From NCBI RefSeq assembly GCF_029407905.1, contig NW_026577882.1, positions 1,984,001 to 2,048,000 on the forward strand: DNA of 64,000 nucleotides, in the 5' to 3' direction. How positions within the stretch are numbered: position 1 is the first letter of the stretch; each line of letters starts with the position of its first letter. A program made the position numbers and the translations under genes. Shown here in pieces: positions 50,161-62,968 of the stretch. Under the pieces are notes generated by a model. That model did no database searches and was not told where the DNA came from. It saw only the letters and a program-made list of their open reading frames with translations. This DNA comes from Bubalus kerabau (Eukaryota; Chordata; Mammalia; Artiodactyla; Bovidae).

Positions 50161-51517
50161 TGGTCTCCAGGCCATGCAGGAAAATAAGGCCCTCATCTCG
50201 CCATGACCGTCGTGTCTCATGTTTTTCCTCGAGCTGCCGCTCCAGTGTGGGTTTCCTCACGAGGTACAATGAGGAACTCATGGAGCCTCTCGTGCAGTGC
50301 CAGGTTAGTCAGGTCTCCATGCGTGTGGCGAGGGTGAGCGTGTCATGGCTCTCGAGTCATGGTAGGGGAATCGCGACTCAACACATTTTCATGCACTCTC
50401 GAGGTCTTTCTCGAGTCACGGCAGAAAACCCAGGGTTCCCTCGACTTGTGCCTGTGACTTCAGGGAGCTTCTCATTGTGCCTCTGAGAACTCAGGGATAC
50501 TGTGTAGTTGGTAGGGGCCTCTCGGGACTCAACTGGTTGTGGTGCAATGGAAGAGGGCTTCATCTCGAGTGGACGCAGGAACCTCAGGCTTCCTCTCCGT
50601 TTCTGACTCGGATCTCATGGTCCCTGCAGAGTAGGGAGAAGAGAGTCACACCTAGTCTTCTGTTGAGGAATGGGCCTTCGTTTGCCTTTCGAGTTGTTTA
50701 CAGGGTGACAGGCCACTTGTCGAAATGTCTGTGGGACCTGCGGGTTTTTCTGGACGATGCACGCGGGTGTCAGTGCCCCTTCGTGTTGTGCCTTCATCCA
50801 CAGGTTTTCCTTCAAAGAGGTGTGCTGGCATCGGGTTCTTTTCAAGAGTGGACCGTGAAATTGGGGTCTTTCGGCATGTGGCACCACCCACGAGGCTATG
50901 TCTCGAACTTCCTCATGAGACCGGCCTCATCCTGAGGTGCGCCCGGAAAGTCGGGAACGCCTTGCAGACAGAGAAGGGGAGTCGACCCTCCTGTCGCAAT
51001 CAGGAGAGGAGAAGGGGCTCAGATGAAGTGGTGCCGGGAACCTCGGTGTTCCCCTTGAGTGAGTCTGGTATGTCACGGAACTTTTGGGGTCGCATCAAGG
51101 GTGCCAAGTACCGTTTCGCACTTCAGGATGGAACGTGGGACTTCTCTTGAGATGCTGTAGCGGACAAAGGGCCTCATCTTGCGATGACGAGGGAAGCACG
51201 TGGTTTTTCTCGAGTTGCGGTGGGATTCTCGAGTTACGACGGGGAATTCAGGCTTCCTCTTGTGTTGGCCCAGGAAGTCTAATCTTCCATTCGAGTTGCC
51301 AGGGAGAGCTGGGGATTGGGCTCCATTCACTGAAGGGCAAACTAGACCTCATCTAGGCTTGTATCCAGGACTTAATGTTCCTCTCCATAGGCGACAGGGA
51401 TTTGGGGTTGCATTCCATACTCACCCGGGGAGTCAGGCCTCATCTCGAGGGGAAGCTAAGGATTCCACTCTCTTCTCGAGTCGCGACAGGTATCTCTTGG
51501 AGCCCACTGAGTGGTCT
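50160..51517. repeat. Type A satellite monomer before S/L array, copy 2
   Basis: Type B changes to type A near 50150-50170, inside a monomer (landmark 50597). This is about 730 bp earlier in the aligned sequence than in copy 1, where the switch is near 33447 (equivalent to 50890). From 50.89 kb on the two copies are closely similar, including ending at the same junction with the S/L family. Confidence 0.8.
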
Positions 51518-53993
51518 TCGCTCTGTAGGAGAGCTCTAGTGTACATAAGCCTGTACATAAGTGAACACAGACATTCTGTGTGCATGTTGCTGCATACCCA
51601 AAATAGGGCCACAAGGAGCCTCATGCTCTCCATGCGGCGCGGAAGCTGTGCAGCCACGCAGCAGCTGAAGAATCCAACCAATTGCTCTTTTCTTACCTCT
51701 GACAGAGCTCGCATTGCCGTAGCCCTTGGCAGTTTGAAAACACTGGGCCCTAACCCCTCTCAAAGTAGGCCTGGGTTCTAGTTCGAATAGAAAGTCAATA
51801 GCGGAGCTGAGGACAGGAACGCAGCAGTCATTTATCACACGCTCCTGCAGCCTGCTACTACAGGGACACTAACGCTAGAAGCTAGGAATGTCTTTGCAAG
51901 GTGCGCAAAGGACAAGGGAGAACCTCGACCCTGACTCTAGTATTTCAGTCCCCTGAGCAGATCTGAGGTTCTCCCGCTGTAGAAGCTAACCCATTCCTTT
52001 CAAATACAGGCTTCCTAACACAGGGCCAGTTGGCTGCTTGCTCTTCCACGAAGCAGGCTTCCTTAACTTGCAAACTGCGAATTCCGCTTAACAGCCTGGA
52101 GGAAAATCGCTTCTTGGAAGATTTTTTTCAGAGGCTGTATGCCCGGAGCTGGGGCCAAGCTAGGGGACCCATACTGACAAGGGAAGGCAAAACCACATCC
52201 AATGTCTTTGCTCTGGAGGACAGCTTTGGTGAGCCTAAGTCTTTCAGGAATATTTCTGGCTCCAACAGAGTCAAATTCTGTGTGTGAAGCTGCACAGCCA
52301 AAATAGGGGAACAGAGAGCCTGATTCTCTCTGTGTAGCTTTGAAGCTGTCATTCAAACAACAGCTTGAGAATCCATACAATGCTCTCCCTTACTGCTAAG
52401 AGAATTCTCATTGCTGTCGTCCTTGACAGTTTGTAGAAATCCGCACCCTAACCCTTCTCCAAGTAGGCCTGGGTCCTAGCTCGGAATAACAGGCAACGGC
52501 GGATCTGAGGCCAGTAAGGCACAAGTGAGGTCTCACACACTCTTGCAGCCTGATCGTCCAGGAGCAGTAAGGCCTCTTTTTCCCTGTAGGAGGCTCGCTT
52601 GCCTTGCCTCCTGTGAACTGCATTTCCCAGCCTGGGCGCAAAGCTGTTCCTGGAGATTTTTTCTCAGGGGCTGTTTCCCTGGAGCTGGGTCGGACCTCAG
52701 GGGCCCAACTCACAGGGGAAGACAAAACCACATGGACAGGTCTATGCTCTGTAGGAGAGCTCTAGTGAACCTCATCTCTCAGGAACATTCTTGGCTTCTA
52801 CAGAGACACCTCTGTGCATGAAGCTACACACCCAACATAGTGGCAAAGGGAGTCTGATTCTCTCCGTGGGTGCTGATGCTTTGTGGCAAAGCACCTGCTA
52901 AGAATCCATCCGCATAGGCTTCCCTCACCTTGACAGAGGTCTCATTGCTGTAGTCCTTGGCAGTTTGGAAAGAAGCAGACCCTTACCCTTCACCAAGTAG
53001 GCCCTTGTCCTTCTTTGAATGTAAAGGCAGTAGCTGAGCTGAGGCCAGTAAGGCGCCAGTCAAGTCTGACATATTCCCGATGCCTGCTCCTTCATGGAAA
53101 ATAACGTTAGAATCTGGGAATGTCTTTGCAAGGCTGGCAAAGGGCAGTCAGGAACCTCGACCCTGCCTCTGGAATTTCTATCTTCTCAGCATATCTGGCG
53201 GTCTCGGTCAGGAGAAACTAACCCATTCCTTGCAAATATAGGCTTCCAAACACAGGCCGGTTGGCTGTCTCTTCTTGCCGAAGGAAGCTTGCTTATCCCA
53301 CCTCCTGTGAACTCCACTTCCCAGCCTGGGTGATAAGAGGTTCTTGGAGATCTTTTCTCAGAGGCTGTTTCCAAGGAGCAGGGGCTGATCCCAGAGACCC
53401 ACACGCACAGGGGAAGGGAAAACCGCATGGATAAGTCTTTGCTCTCTAGGAGTGCTCTAGTGAACCTCAGTCTATGGGGAATGTTCTTGGCTCCAACGGG
53501 GACATCTCTGTGTGGGAAGCTGCATTGCCAACATAGAGACACAGAGACCTGATTCTCTCTGTGCAGCTTTGACGCTGTCGTTCAAACAACGAATTGAGAA
53601 TCCACACAATGCTCTCCCTTACCACTGAGAGAGTTATCATTGCTGTAGCCCTTCGCAGTTTCTGGAAATCGGCACACAAACACTTCTCCAAGTAGGCCTG
53701 GGTTCAAGTTCAGATGAACATGCAATAGCGGAGCTGAGGCCAGTAAGGCACCAGTCAGGTGTCACACACTCTGGCAGCCTGCTTCTCCAGGGACAGTAAG
53801 GCCTCTATTTCCCTTCAGGAGGCTCGCTTGCCTTACTTCCTGTGAACAGCGTTTCCCAGCCTGGGCGGAAAGCAGTTCCTGGAGATCTTTTCTCAGGGGC
53901 TGTTTCCCCGGAGTTGGGGCGGACCTCGGGGACCCAACTCACAGGGGAAGGCAAAACCAAATGGACAGGTCTATGCTCTGTAGGAGATCTCTA

Positions 53994-53999
53994 GTGAAC
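53994..53999. other. LTR target-site duplication, left
   Basis: GTGAAC, identical to 55298-55303. Six bases is the duplication length typical of class II (beta-like) endogenous retroviruses. The S/L consensus has a single CTAGTGAACCTC here. Confidence 0.9.
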
Positions 54000-55297
54000 T
54001 GCCGGGGTCCAGCCCCAGCTGATCCAGGGTATTCGAAGCAGAGACGGCGTAGGCGAGGGTCAGGGAACAACTGCTTAATTAAACGTTAATTAAGGATATA
54101 AAGAGTAGTAAAATGAGGATAGCTCAGTAGGAAAATTCAGTGGAGAAAAGAGGCTGAGTAGCTTGGTTTACGCGGGGGACCAATAAAACTTCAAGACAAG
54201 AAGCTTGCACCACTTACGTAGGCCGCAGGCGTCCTTCCGTTCTCCCGAAGGAGAGGAGACACTGAGGCCTCCCCGGTCGGATCTTAGAAGCCCAGGCAAA
54301 ATTAGTAAGCTTGGTGGGTTCCGTGCTCCAGATGGAGACTCAACCAGAGTGAGAGAGAGAGAGAGACATGGGGAGACCAGTATTTCGAGAAACTGATCCC
54401 AATTCTTTATTTTCCATGGTCTACTTTTATACACTGAGATGTTATGCAAAAGTCACGTGGGGTCAGCAGTCCTGACTTTTATCAAAGTCAGGTGCTTCAT
54501 ACAAAAGTATACAGAGGTCTTAGGGGTGTTACATCATCTTCTGGCCGGGGGGCCTGCTGACAATTTACGACCCTCTCCTTGTGACAGCGGTCAGTCAACC
54601 AGGACACTTATTTCTCCAGGGGTGATTATTCTTAAAACAGACGCCACCCAAATAAAGTTACATTCCTATAGGGTGAGGGTGTAGTGGGTTTTAGTTAAGG
54701 CAAGAATTTACTTAGCCTAAGGTCTAACGTGATTTATATCAAAGGTTAATACTTATTTCTTCTATATATTCATTAATGTGTATAAGGGCAGGGGATGTGG
54801 AGACTTAGCAGTAAACATCAGCTCAACAAATGAAAAACCCTTCACCAATATGATTTCTAATCAGCCCATTATACTTATACTAATAATTTTCTAACTTTTC
54901 TAAGGAACCTGTTTTTAGAAGGTTTAAAGCATCTCGTGCCTCTCATGGTTGGGAGGCTGTGAGCAATCACATGTGGCCGGACAAGCCTGTCAGGCAGGCT
55001 AGAGAACCTTCAGAGGAGTTTGTAGGTTAAAACACTCTTGTCACACCCAGGGGTTTTTATCAACTGGAGCTCTAGGTTAACTCCTTCTCCGAAAGAGGTG
55101 GTGGGGGACAGCCCCCCGTAAAGTCAGAGGTGTTGGTGAGAGCACAAAGTAGTAAGGTAGGCAGGCTCTGGTGATGGGGGTAGATGCTCGAGGATTTCCA
55201 GGGGGACTCCTGAGGCTCGATCCCGCCTTTGCGTATGTCGAGCCTCCTTCCTCATGACCTTTGCCATGGGCGGAGTGCCTCACTCTGGCCCCCAACA
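54000..55297 (-). mobile_element. Solo LTR of a class II endogenous retrovirus (BTLTR1-like)
   Basis: A 1298-bp minus-strand LTR beginning TGTTGGGGGCCAG (from 55297) and ending CCCCGGCA (at 54000), i.e. TG...CA. On the minus strand a TATAAAA box (plus 54425-54431) is followed by AATAAA (plus 54406-54411), so U3 is roughly 55297-54430 and R/U5 the remainder. A GA/CT run lies at about 54349-54369. No internal viral genes or second LTR are present, so the provirus was reduced by LTR-LTR recombination. It sits within an S unit of the second family. The family name is from memory of cattle ERV2/ERVK LTRs. Confidence 0.88.
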
Positions 55298-55303
55298 GTG
55301 AAC
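55298..55303. other. LTR target-site duplication, right
   Basis: GTGAAC directly after the LTR terminus; exact match to the left copy. The S/L unit resumes with CTCCTCTCACAGGAACATTC. Confidence 0.9.
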
Positions 55304-58300
55304 CTCCTCTCACAGGAACATTCTTGGCTCCTATCGAGACACCTCTGTGCGTGTAGCTACACACGCAACGTAGGGGCAAAGGGAGCCAGATTCTTTCCGT
55401 GGGGTGCTGATGCTTTGTGGCAAAGCACCTGCTTGAGAATCCATCAGCTTACGCTTCCCTCGCCTTGACAGAGGTCTCATTGCTGTAGCCCTTGGCAGTT
55501 TGGAAAGAAGCAGACCCTTACCTTTCATAAAGTGGGCCCTTGTCCTAGTTTGAAAGGAAAGGCAAGAGCTGAGCTGAGGCCAATAAGGCGCCAGTCAAGT
55601 CTGACATATTCCCGAAGCCTGCTCCTTCATGGAAAATAACGCTGTAATCTAGGAATGTCTCTGCAAGGCTGGCAAAGGGCAGTCAGGAGCCTGCACCCTG
55701 CCTCTGGAATTACCGACTTCTGAACAGATCTGGAGGTCTCCCTTAGGGGAAGCTAACCCATTCTTCCAAATAGAGGCTTCCAAACGCAGGCCGCTTGGCT
55801 GCCTCTTGCTCTCTGAAGGAGGCCTGCTTTTCCCGCCTCCTATGAACCCCACATCCCAGCCTCTGGGAAAAGCGGATCTTGAAGATCTTTTCTCAGGGGT
55901 TGTTTCCACGGAGCTGGGGCCGAGCCTGGAGCCCCAAACGCACAGGGGAAGAAAAACCACATGGACAAGTCTTGGCTCTCTAGGAGAGCTCTAGTGAACC
56001 TCACTCTGTCAGGAACGTTCTTGTTTCCTATGGAGACACCCCTGTCTGTGAAGCTGTGTACCGAACATGGAGACACAGAGTCTGATTCTCTCTGTGCAGC
56101 TTTGAAGCTGTCGTTCAAACAACAGCTTGAAAATCCATACAATGCTCTTCCTTACCCGTGACACAGTTCTCATTGCTATACCCCTTGGCAGTATTTAGAA
56201 ATCCATACCCAAACCCTTCTCCTAGTAGGCCTGGGTCCTAGTTCGGAGGAACACGCAATGGCGGAGCTGAGGCCAGTAAGGCACCAGTCAGGTCTCACAC
56301 ACTCTGGCAGCCTGATCGTCCAGGGAGACTAAGGCCTGTTGTGCCTTGCAGGAGGCTCGCTTGTGTTACCTCCTGTGAACTGCGTTTGCCAGCCTGGGGG
56401 AATAGCGGTCCCTGGAGATCTTTTCTCAGGGGCTCCTTCCCCTGAGCTGGGGCGGACCTCAGGGACCCAACTCACAGGGCAAGGCAAAACCATATGGACA
56501 GGTCTATGCTCTGTAGCAGACTTCTAGTGAACCTCATCTCTCAGGAACATTCTTGGCTCCTATAGAGACACTTCTGTGTGTGAAGCTGCGTACCTAACAT
56601 AGGGGCACAGAGAGCCTGATTCTCTCAGTTCATTTTGACCCTGTCGTTCAGAAAACAGCTTGAGAATCCATAAAATGCTCTCCCTTACCGCTGAGAGAAT
56701 TCTCACTGCTGTAGCCCTTGGCACTTTGTAGAAATCCGCAGCCAAACGCTTCTCCAAATAGGCCTGGGTCCTAGTTCGGAGGAACAGGCAATGGTGGAAC
56801 TGAGGCCAGTAAGGAAACAGTCAGGTTTCACACACTCTGGCAGCCTGCTCCTCCAGGGACAGTAAAGCCTCTTTTTCTCTGCAGGAGATTCGCTTGCCTT
56901 ACTTCCTGTGAACAGCGTTTCCCAGCCTCAGCGAAGCGGTTCCTGGAGATCTTTTCTCAGGGACAGTTTCCCCGGAGGTGTGGCGGACCTCGGGGACCCA
57001 ACTCACAGGGGAAGGAAAAACCACATGGACAGGTCTATGCTCTGTAGGAGAGGTTTAGTGAACCTAATCTCTCAGGAACATTCTTGGCTCCTATAGAGAC
57101 AACTCTGTGTGTGAAGCTACACTCCCAACATTGGGGAACAGGGATCTTGGTTCTCTCCGTGGGGTGCTGATGCTTTGTAGTAAAGCACCTGCTTGAGAAT
57201 CCATCCTCCTAGGCTTCCCTCGCCTTGACAGAGGTCTCATTGCTGTAGCCCTTGGCAGTTTGCAAAGAAGAAGACCCTTACCCTTCATAAAGTAGGCCCT
57301 TGTCCTAGTTTGAATGGAAAGGCAATAGCTGAGCTGAGGTCAATAAGGAGCCAGTCCCCTCTGACACATTCCCGAAGCCTGCTCCTTCATGGAATATAAC
57401 TCTAGAATGTTGGAATGTCTTTGCAAGGCTGGCAAAGGGCAGTCAGGAACCAGCACCCTGCCTCTGGAATTACCGACTTCTGAGCAGATCTGGAGGTCCC
57501 CTTTAGGAGAAGCTAACCCATTCCTTCCAAATAGAGGCTTCAAAACACAGGCAGGTTGGCTGCCTTTCGTGCCCGAAGGAGGCTTGCTTTTCTCTCCTCC
57601 TATGAACCCCAGTTCCCAGCCTCTGGGAAAAGCGTATCTTGAAGATATTTTCTCAGGGGTTGTTTCCACGGAGCTGGGGCCGAGCCCGGGGCCCAAAGGC
57701 ACAGGGGAAGGCAAGACCACATGGACAGGTCTATGCTCTGTAGCAGACCTCTAGTGAACCTCATCTCTCAGGAGCATTCTTGGCTCCTACAGAGACACCT
57801 CTGTGTGTGAAGCTGCGTACCTAACATAGGGGCAGAGAGAGCCTGATTCTCTCTGTTCATTTTGACGCTATCATTCAGAAAACAGCTTGAGAATCCATAA
57901 AATGCTCTCCCTTACCACCGAGAGAATTCTCACTGCTGTAGCCCTTGGCACTTTGTAGAAATCTGCACCCAAACGCTTTTCCAAGTAGGCCTGGGTGCTA
58001 GCTCGGATGAACAGGCAATGGTGGAGCTGAGGCCAGTAAGGCAACAGTCAGGTTTCACACATTCTGGCAGCCTGCTCCTCCAGGGACTGTAAGGCCTCTT
58101 TTACTCTGCAGGAGATTCGCTTGCCTTACTTCATGTGAACAGCATTTCCCAGCCTCGGCGAAGCGGTTCCTGGAGATCTTTTCTCAGGGACAGTTTCCCT
58201 GGAGGTGTGGCGGACCTCGGGGACCCAACTCACAGGGGAAGGCAAAACCACATGGACAGGTCTATGCTCTGTAGGAGAGGTTTAGTGAACCTAATCTTTC

Positions 58301-59336
58301 AGGAACATTCTTGGCTCCTATAGAGACAACTCTGTGTGTGAAGCCACACTCCCAACATTGGTGCACAGGGAGCTTGATTCTATCCGTGGGGTGCTGATGC
58401 TTTGTGGCAAAGCACCTGCTTGAGAATCCATCCTCTTAGGCTTCCCTCGCCTTGACAGAGGTCTCATTGCTGTAGCCCTTGGCAGTTTGCAAAGAAGAAG
58501 ACCCTTACCCTTCATAAAGTAGGGCCTTGTCCTAGTTTGAATGGAAAGGCAATAGCTGAGCTGAGGTCAATAAGGAGCCAGTCCCGTCTGACACATTCCC
58601 GAAGCCTGCTCCTTCATGGAAAATAACTCTAGAATCTAGGAATATCTTTGCAAGGCTAGCAAAGGGCAGTCAGGAACCAGTACCCTGCCTCTGGAATTAC
58701 CGACTTCTGAGCAGATCTGGAGGTCTCCTTTAGGAGAAGCTAACCCATTCCTTCCAAATAGAGGCTTCAAAACACAGGCAGGTGGGCTGCCTTTTCGTTC
58801 CCTATGGAGGCGTGCTTTTCTCTCCTCCTACGAACCCCGGTTCCCAGACACTGGGAAAAGTGGATCTTGAAGTTATTTTCTCAGGGGTTGTTTCCACGGA
58901 GCTGGGGCCGAGCCTGGAGACCCAAAGGCACAGGGGAAGGCAAGACCACATGGACAAGCCTTTGCTCTTTAGTATAGCTCTAATGAACCTCACTCTGTCA
59001 GGATCTTTCTTGATTCCTACGGAGACACACCTGTGTGTGAAGCTGCGGGCACAGAGAGCCTGATTACCCCTGTGCAGCGCTGAGTCTGGGCGGCTAAACA
59101 ACAGCTTGGGAATGCAGCCTGGGGCGCTTCCCTTCCCTCGGACAGAGCTCTCCTTGCGGTAGGCCTTGGTAGTTTGCATACAATGGGGCCCTAAGCCCTC
59201 TGCAAGTTGGCCTGGCTCCTAGGTCCAAAGGGCAGGCCAGAGCGGAGCTGAGGCTGTCAGGCTCCAGAGACATCTCCCATACTCCTACATCCTGCTCCTA
59301 CCCGGGCGTAAACGCTAGAAGCTGGGAAGGTACCTG

Positions 59337-60230
59337 GACCGTGCAGGGGCGGGGCGAACGCGGGCGGCGTGGGGCGGGGGTCGGCTTCTGGCGGGGGTGG
59401 GGGCGGGCTTCCCAGTTGTGCTCTGGGAGGTGGACACTGAGGCTGAAAACGCGCCGGGAGCGCACCCGGGACTGGGTAAACCCGGGCTGCGCGGGTCGAG
59501 ATTCCGATGGCTTTGGGTGGGGGTCGGTCCCAGTTGTGCTCCCGGGGGTCGCCACTGCGGCTGGGAACGCGCCGGGAGCGCGGCAGGGGCGGTCTAACCC
59601 TGGGGGCGCGGGGCGGGGGTCGGCTCATGGGGGGGATGGGGAGGGGTTCCCAGTTGCGCTCCCGGGGGTTGCAACTGCGGCTGGGAACGCCCATTTCGTC
59701 CGCTCCTGGGTCCCCAAGGATCGCCATCCCATGGGTGCAGTGGAGGGCTGCGGACCACAGGTAAGGGAACTGGGACTGCGTGGAGCAGGGAACCAAGTAT
59801 TCCGCTGTCTGTTGGCACATTCTCGGAGCTCCCCAACCTGGCGGTCGCAGAAAGGCCTTGCCTTTGGGGTCAAGGCCTTTACCGCTCCACCCCTCTGCTG
59901 AAAAATCTCCGAGTCTGCGCGGTTCTTCCAAGCAGCCTAGTGTCCGCTGGAAGTCCAAGGGACAGAACACTGAACTCTGGCCGGCTGGCCCAGCCCTGCT
60001 TCTGGCACTTTGTAAGCCAGCGGGCCCTTGAGCACCTGCTGGGATGGGAAAGGGAAGGGTCCACGGATTGCACCCTAGAAACTTAGTAGGGTGCATGGAT
60101 TTCAAACCCTGGTGGCCGCCCAGGCAGCAAAGAAGGGGGGAGGGCACCTTGCTGCCCTTTCATGGCAGAATCTGTGGTTGTCCAGCTGCGTGGGCCTTTT
60201 CATGAGGACCCTGTGCAATAAAAGTTTGGT
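59337..60230 (+). repeat. GC-rich module M, copy 3
   Basis: Counterpart of M copy 1 (offset 21,201 bp) with the same truncated 5' end against an S/L unit. GC-rich ~118-bp repeats, splice donor CACAG/GTAAGG with GT at 59761-59762 and AATAAA at 60217-60222 are all kept. Substitutions are scattered, including CpG changes and a small length change near 59597, and they break the plus-strand open frames of copy 1. Confidence 0.7.
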
Positions 60231-61796
60231 GTTTTGGAACTGAATAATTAGAACGTGTAAAAGCTTTAAATTATGTGGTGGTGTAATTAAAAAACAAAAC
60301 AAAACAAAACCAAGCTCCAAGTGTTTTGCAAATGGAGGTTTAAATATTTAAGGACTGTATTCCTTGCACTGTGGCATTCTATCAAGAAGTGTGCAGGATT
60401 TTTTTTTTTTTAAGAAAAGTGTTCGAAGTGAGGGAAACAGGAAACCCAGAGGTGCCCCTGTATTTTGGGCAAGGCCTTAGGAGGTCACTTGGAAATGCTG
60501 CTGGATGTGCGGGAGGGCGGCAGATGGGCTGTGCAGGCTTGTCCTTTGCATGGATGTTCTTGTGTGTGGAAACCCAGCTCGGAGCCATCTCCTGATGTGT
60601 AAGAATTTCGCAGACAAACCTTGAGCTAAGCAATGCATTTTTTCCTAAGAAAATGTTTGTCTTAAGCGATGTAAATATCCTATGTATTTCCGCTAGACTC
60701 TGGCTTCAGGTCACTTCCCCAAAAAGGCTCAGAAGCGATTTGAACAAAACAGCATGTTTTCCTCCTAGCTTGTTCTCCTTATCTATGTTAAGGAAATGAT
60801 ATATTTGCCTGCAATACTGCCTTTCTTCAAGATTCATGTCAATCAAATTTTGGCCCGGGATGACTCACCTGCTGCCAATATTATCTCAATGCATGTCGTG
60901 GGGGAAGGGCCTGGTGCCATTCCCTGAAACAGTTCCTTTCTTTCCTTAGCTGACTGCTAGTGCCTGTAGAATATCTGGCTAAAGACCAGCAGGGGGTACT
61001 CTTACTACCCTCCCCCCCACCCCGCCTCAAGTCTAAGTCAGCAGCTTTCTCTATCTCTTTAATACTTTAATAACACTTGATGACACAAAAGCTCTGAGCG
61101 ATCAAATCATATCAAATCTTCATTTCAGATTGAAGATGCATTCCATGGTATTGCCATCTTAAGTCTTTCCATCGTTATGGAATATCTGTCCATGTATTCA
61201 GGATAGTTTTCAGCCAGGGTGTATAATTTCCAGTGTGCCAGTCTTGTCATCCTCCTTACATCCATGGCAAAGTGTTTTATTCATGTTGATATTATTGAAA
61301 GGGAATTTTTTTTAATTCCTTTTCAGATTATTATCTGCTAATGTATACAGATAAAACTGTGTAATCATTCATTTTTATCAGTTTGGACAGCTTGATAGTT
61401 GTCTTTAATTTCTTTACTTTCTGACACTTTAAGATTATCTTGGGACACATATGTAATGCCTCACCCCTAAATTCAGACATGTGTTCAAAGAACTTCTGTC
61501 CTTTTATTTATTTATTTATTTATTCTTTAACATTGAAATCGTTTTGACTATGCTGGGTGTTTGTTGCTAAATGGAAGTAGCTAGGACCTCTGGACTGCAG
61601 TCTCTCATCTCTTGCTGACCTCTTGTTGACCTCTGCAGATTCCTGGTAGGTGGGAGCTTGTTAGTTCCTTGTTCCTTATCAGAACCTCCTGTGGTAAGTG
61701 TTTTTCTCTTCTCTGTTGCCTGGTAAGGGTGGGTGGTCATGGGCATCCCAAAGTTGGCTAGAAGTCAATTATTTAGGCAGGCTTGTGCATAGATAT

Positions 61797-62069
61797 GGGA
61801 GAAGGCAATGGCACCCCACTCCTGGAAAATCCCAAGGACGGAGGAGCCTGGTAGGCTGCAGTCCATGGGGTGGCTAAGAGTCGGACACCACTGAGTGACT
61901 TCATTTTCACTTTTCACTTTCATGCATAGGAGGAGGAAATGGCAACCCACTCCAGTGTTCTTGCCTAGAGAACCCCAGGGACTGCGGGGCCTGGTGGGCT
62001 GCCATCTATGGCGTGGCACAGGGTCGGCCTCAACTGAACCACTTAGCAGCTGCAGCAGCAGCAGCAGCA
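61797..62069 (+). mobile_element. Bov-A2 SINE, second copy
   Basis: Same insertion as 40575-40872, shorter because of a ~16-bp deletion in the first monomer and a shorter AGC tail. The target-site duplication GTGCATAGATAT is perfect here (61785-61796 and 62070-62081). Confidence 0.92.
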
Positions 62070-62787
62070 GTGCATAGATATCAAAGGGGATGAGAACAGT
62101 CAGGTAGGATCACATATATCACCGTGAAACAATACTTCTCCTCTTAGCCAAAGCTAACAAAAGATTTCTGTTCTAGGTCAACCTAGAAGAGATCACTTAA
62201 GAGGTAAAGAAACTTAAACTCCATTAGCAAAGGCAGTTCAACATCTCAAGAAAACTTGTGCTAGGCACAAAACTCTTTTCTGGGGGCCTACTTTCCCTAC
62301 AACCTCCTTATCCCATTCTGTACCCATTCCTTTGCTTCTCCCGTCCTGAAAATGCCACCTGTAAGACAGAACTACTTCGTTTTCCTTCTTAAAGTGTGAT
62401 TGCATTCCATACATTCTTGTAATAACAAGTCATACATTTCCCTTCAGCAACCAAGAACTCACTCTTATATTGGCATTTGATAGATTGGTGAGCATACCTA
62501 TCAGTGATAATAGCGCCCACCCCGCTTCCTGCAAGAACAGAACAAAACAAAACAAAACAAAAAAATTGCTTTCTTACATTTAATATGTTCGGATGGTGCC
62601 AGTCACTATTCATGCAGAGTCAAAAATCTCTTTTGTTTCTGTGTAAAAGGGAGGTCCTTTCAAGTCGTGAATGTTTAAGAAGTTTCATTTATTTGGAAGT
62701 GACCTAGCTATTCAATACACTGTCGTCACTTAGTTTAGCACCAGGATAGAAACTCAGGTAACCAAAACACCTGGAGGAACGATTGTA

Positions 62788-62968
62788 AGTTCAGTTCAGT
62801 TCAGTTGCTCAGTCGAGTCTGACTCTTTGTGACCCCGTGGCCTGCAGGACGCCAGGCTTCCGTGTCCATCACCAACTCCAGGGGCTTGCTCAAACTCATG
62901 TCCATCGAGTCAGTGATGCCATCCAACCATCTTATCCTCTGTCATCCCCTTCTCCTCTGCCTTCAATC
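62788..62968 (+). mobile_element. Bov-tA SINE fragment, second copy
   Basis: Same 3'-truncated element as 41552-41731, in the same flanking sequence, with a few substitutions. Confidence 0.85.

Larger units (their letters stand above)
51518..59336. repeat. Second tandem family (S/L units), copy 2, with LTR insertion
   Basis: Landmarks at 52252, 52782, 53480, [LTR], 55314, 56010, 56543, 57076, 57770, 58301 and 58999. After removing the LTR and one TSD (1304 bp), spacings are 530, 698, 530, 696, 533, 533, 694, 531 and 698: S L S L S S L S L. Copy 1 has S L S S L, so this copy has two extra S+L dimers. The edge units resemble the edge units of copy 1, so the ends are conserved and the interior has expanded or contracted. 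Confidence 0.87.
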
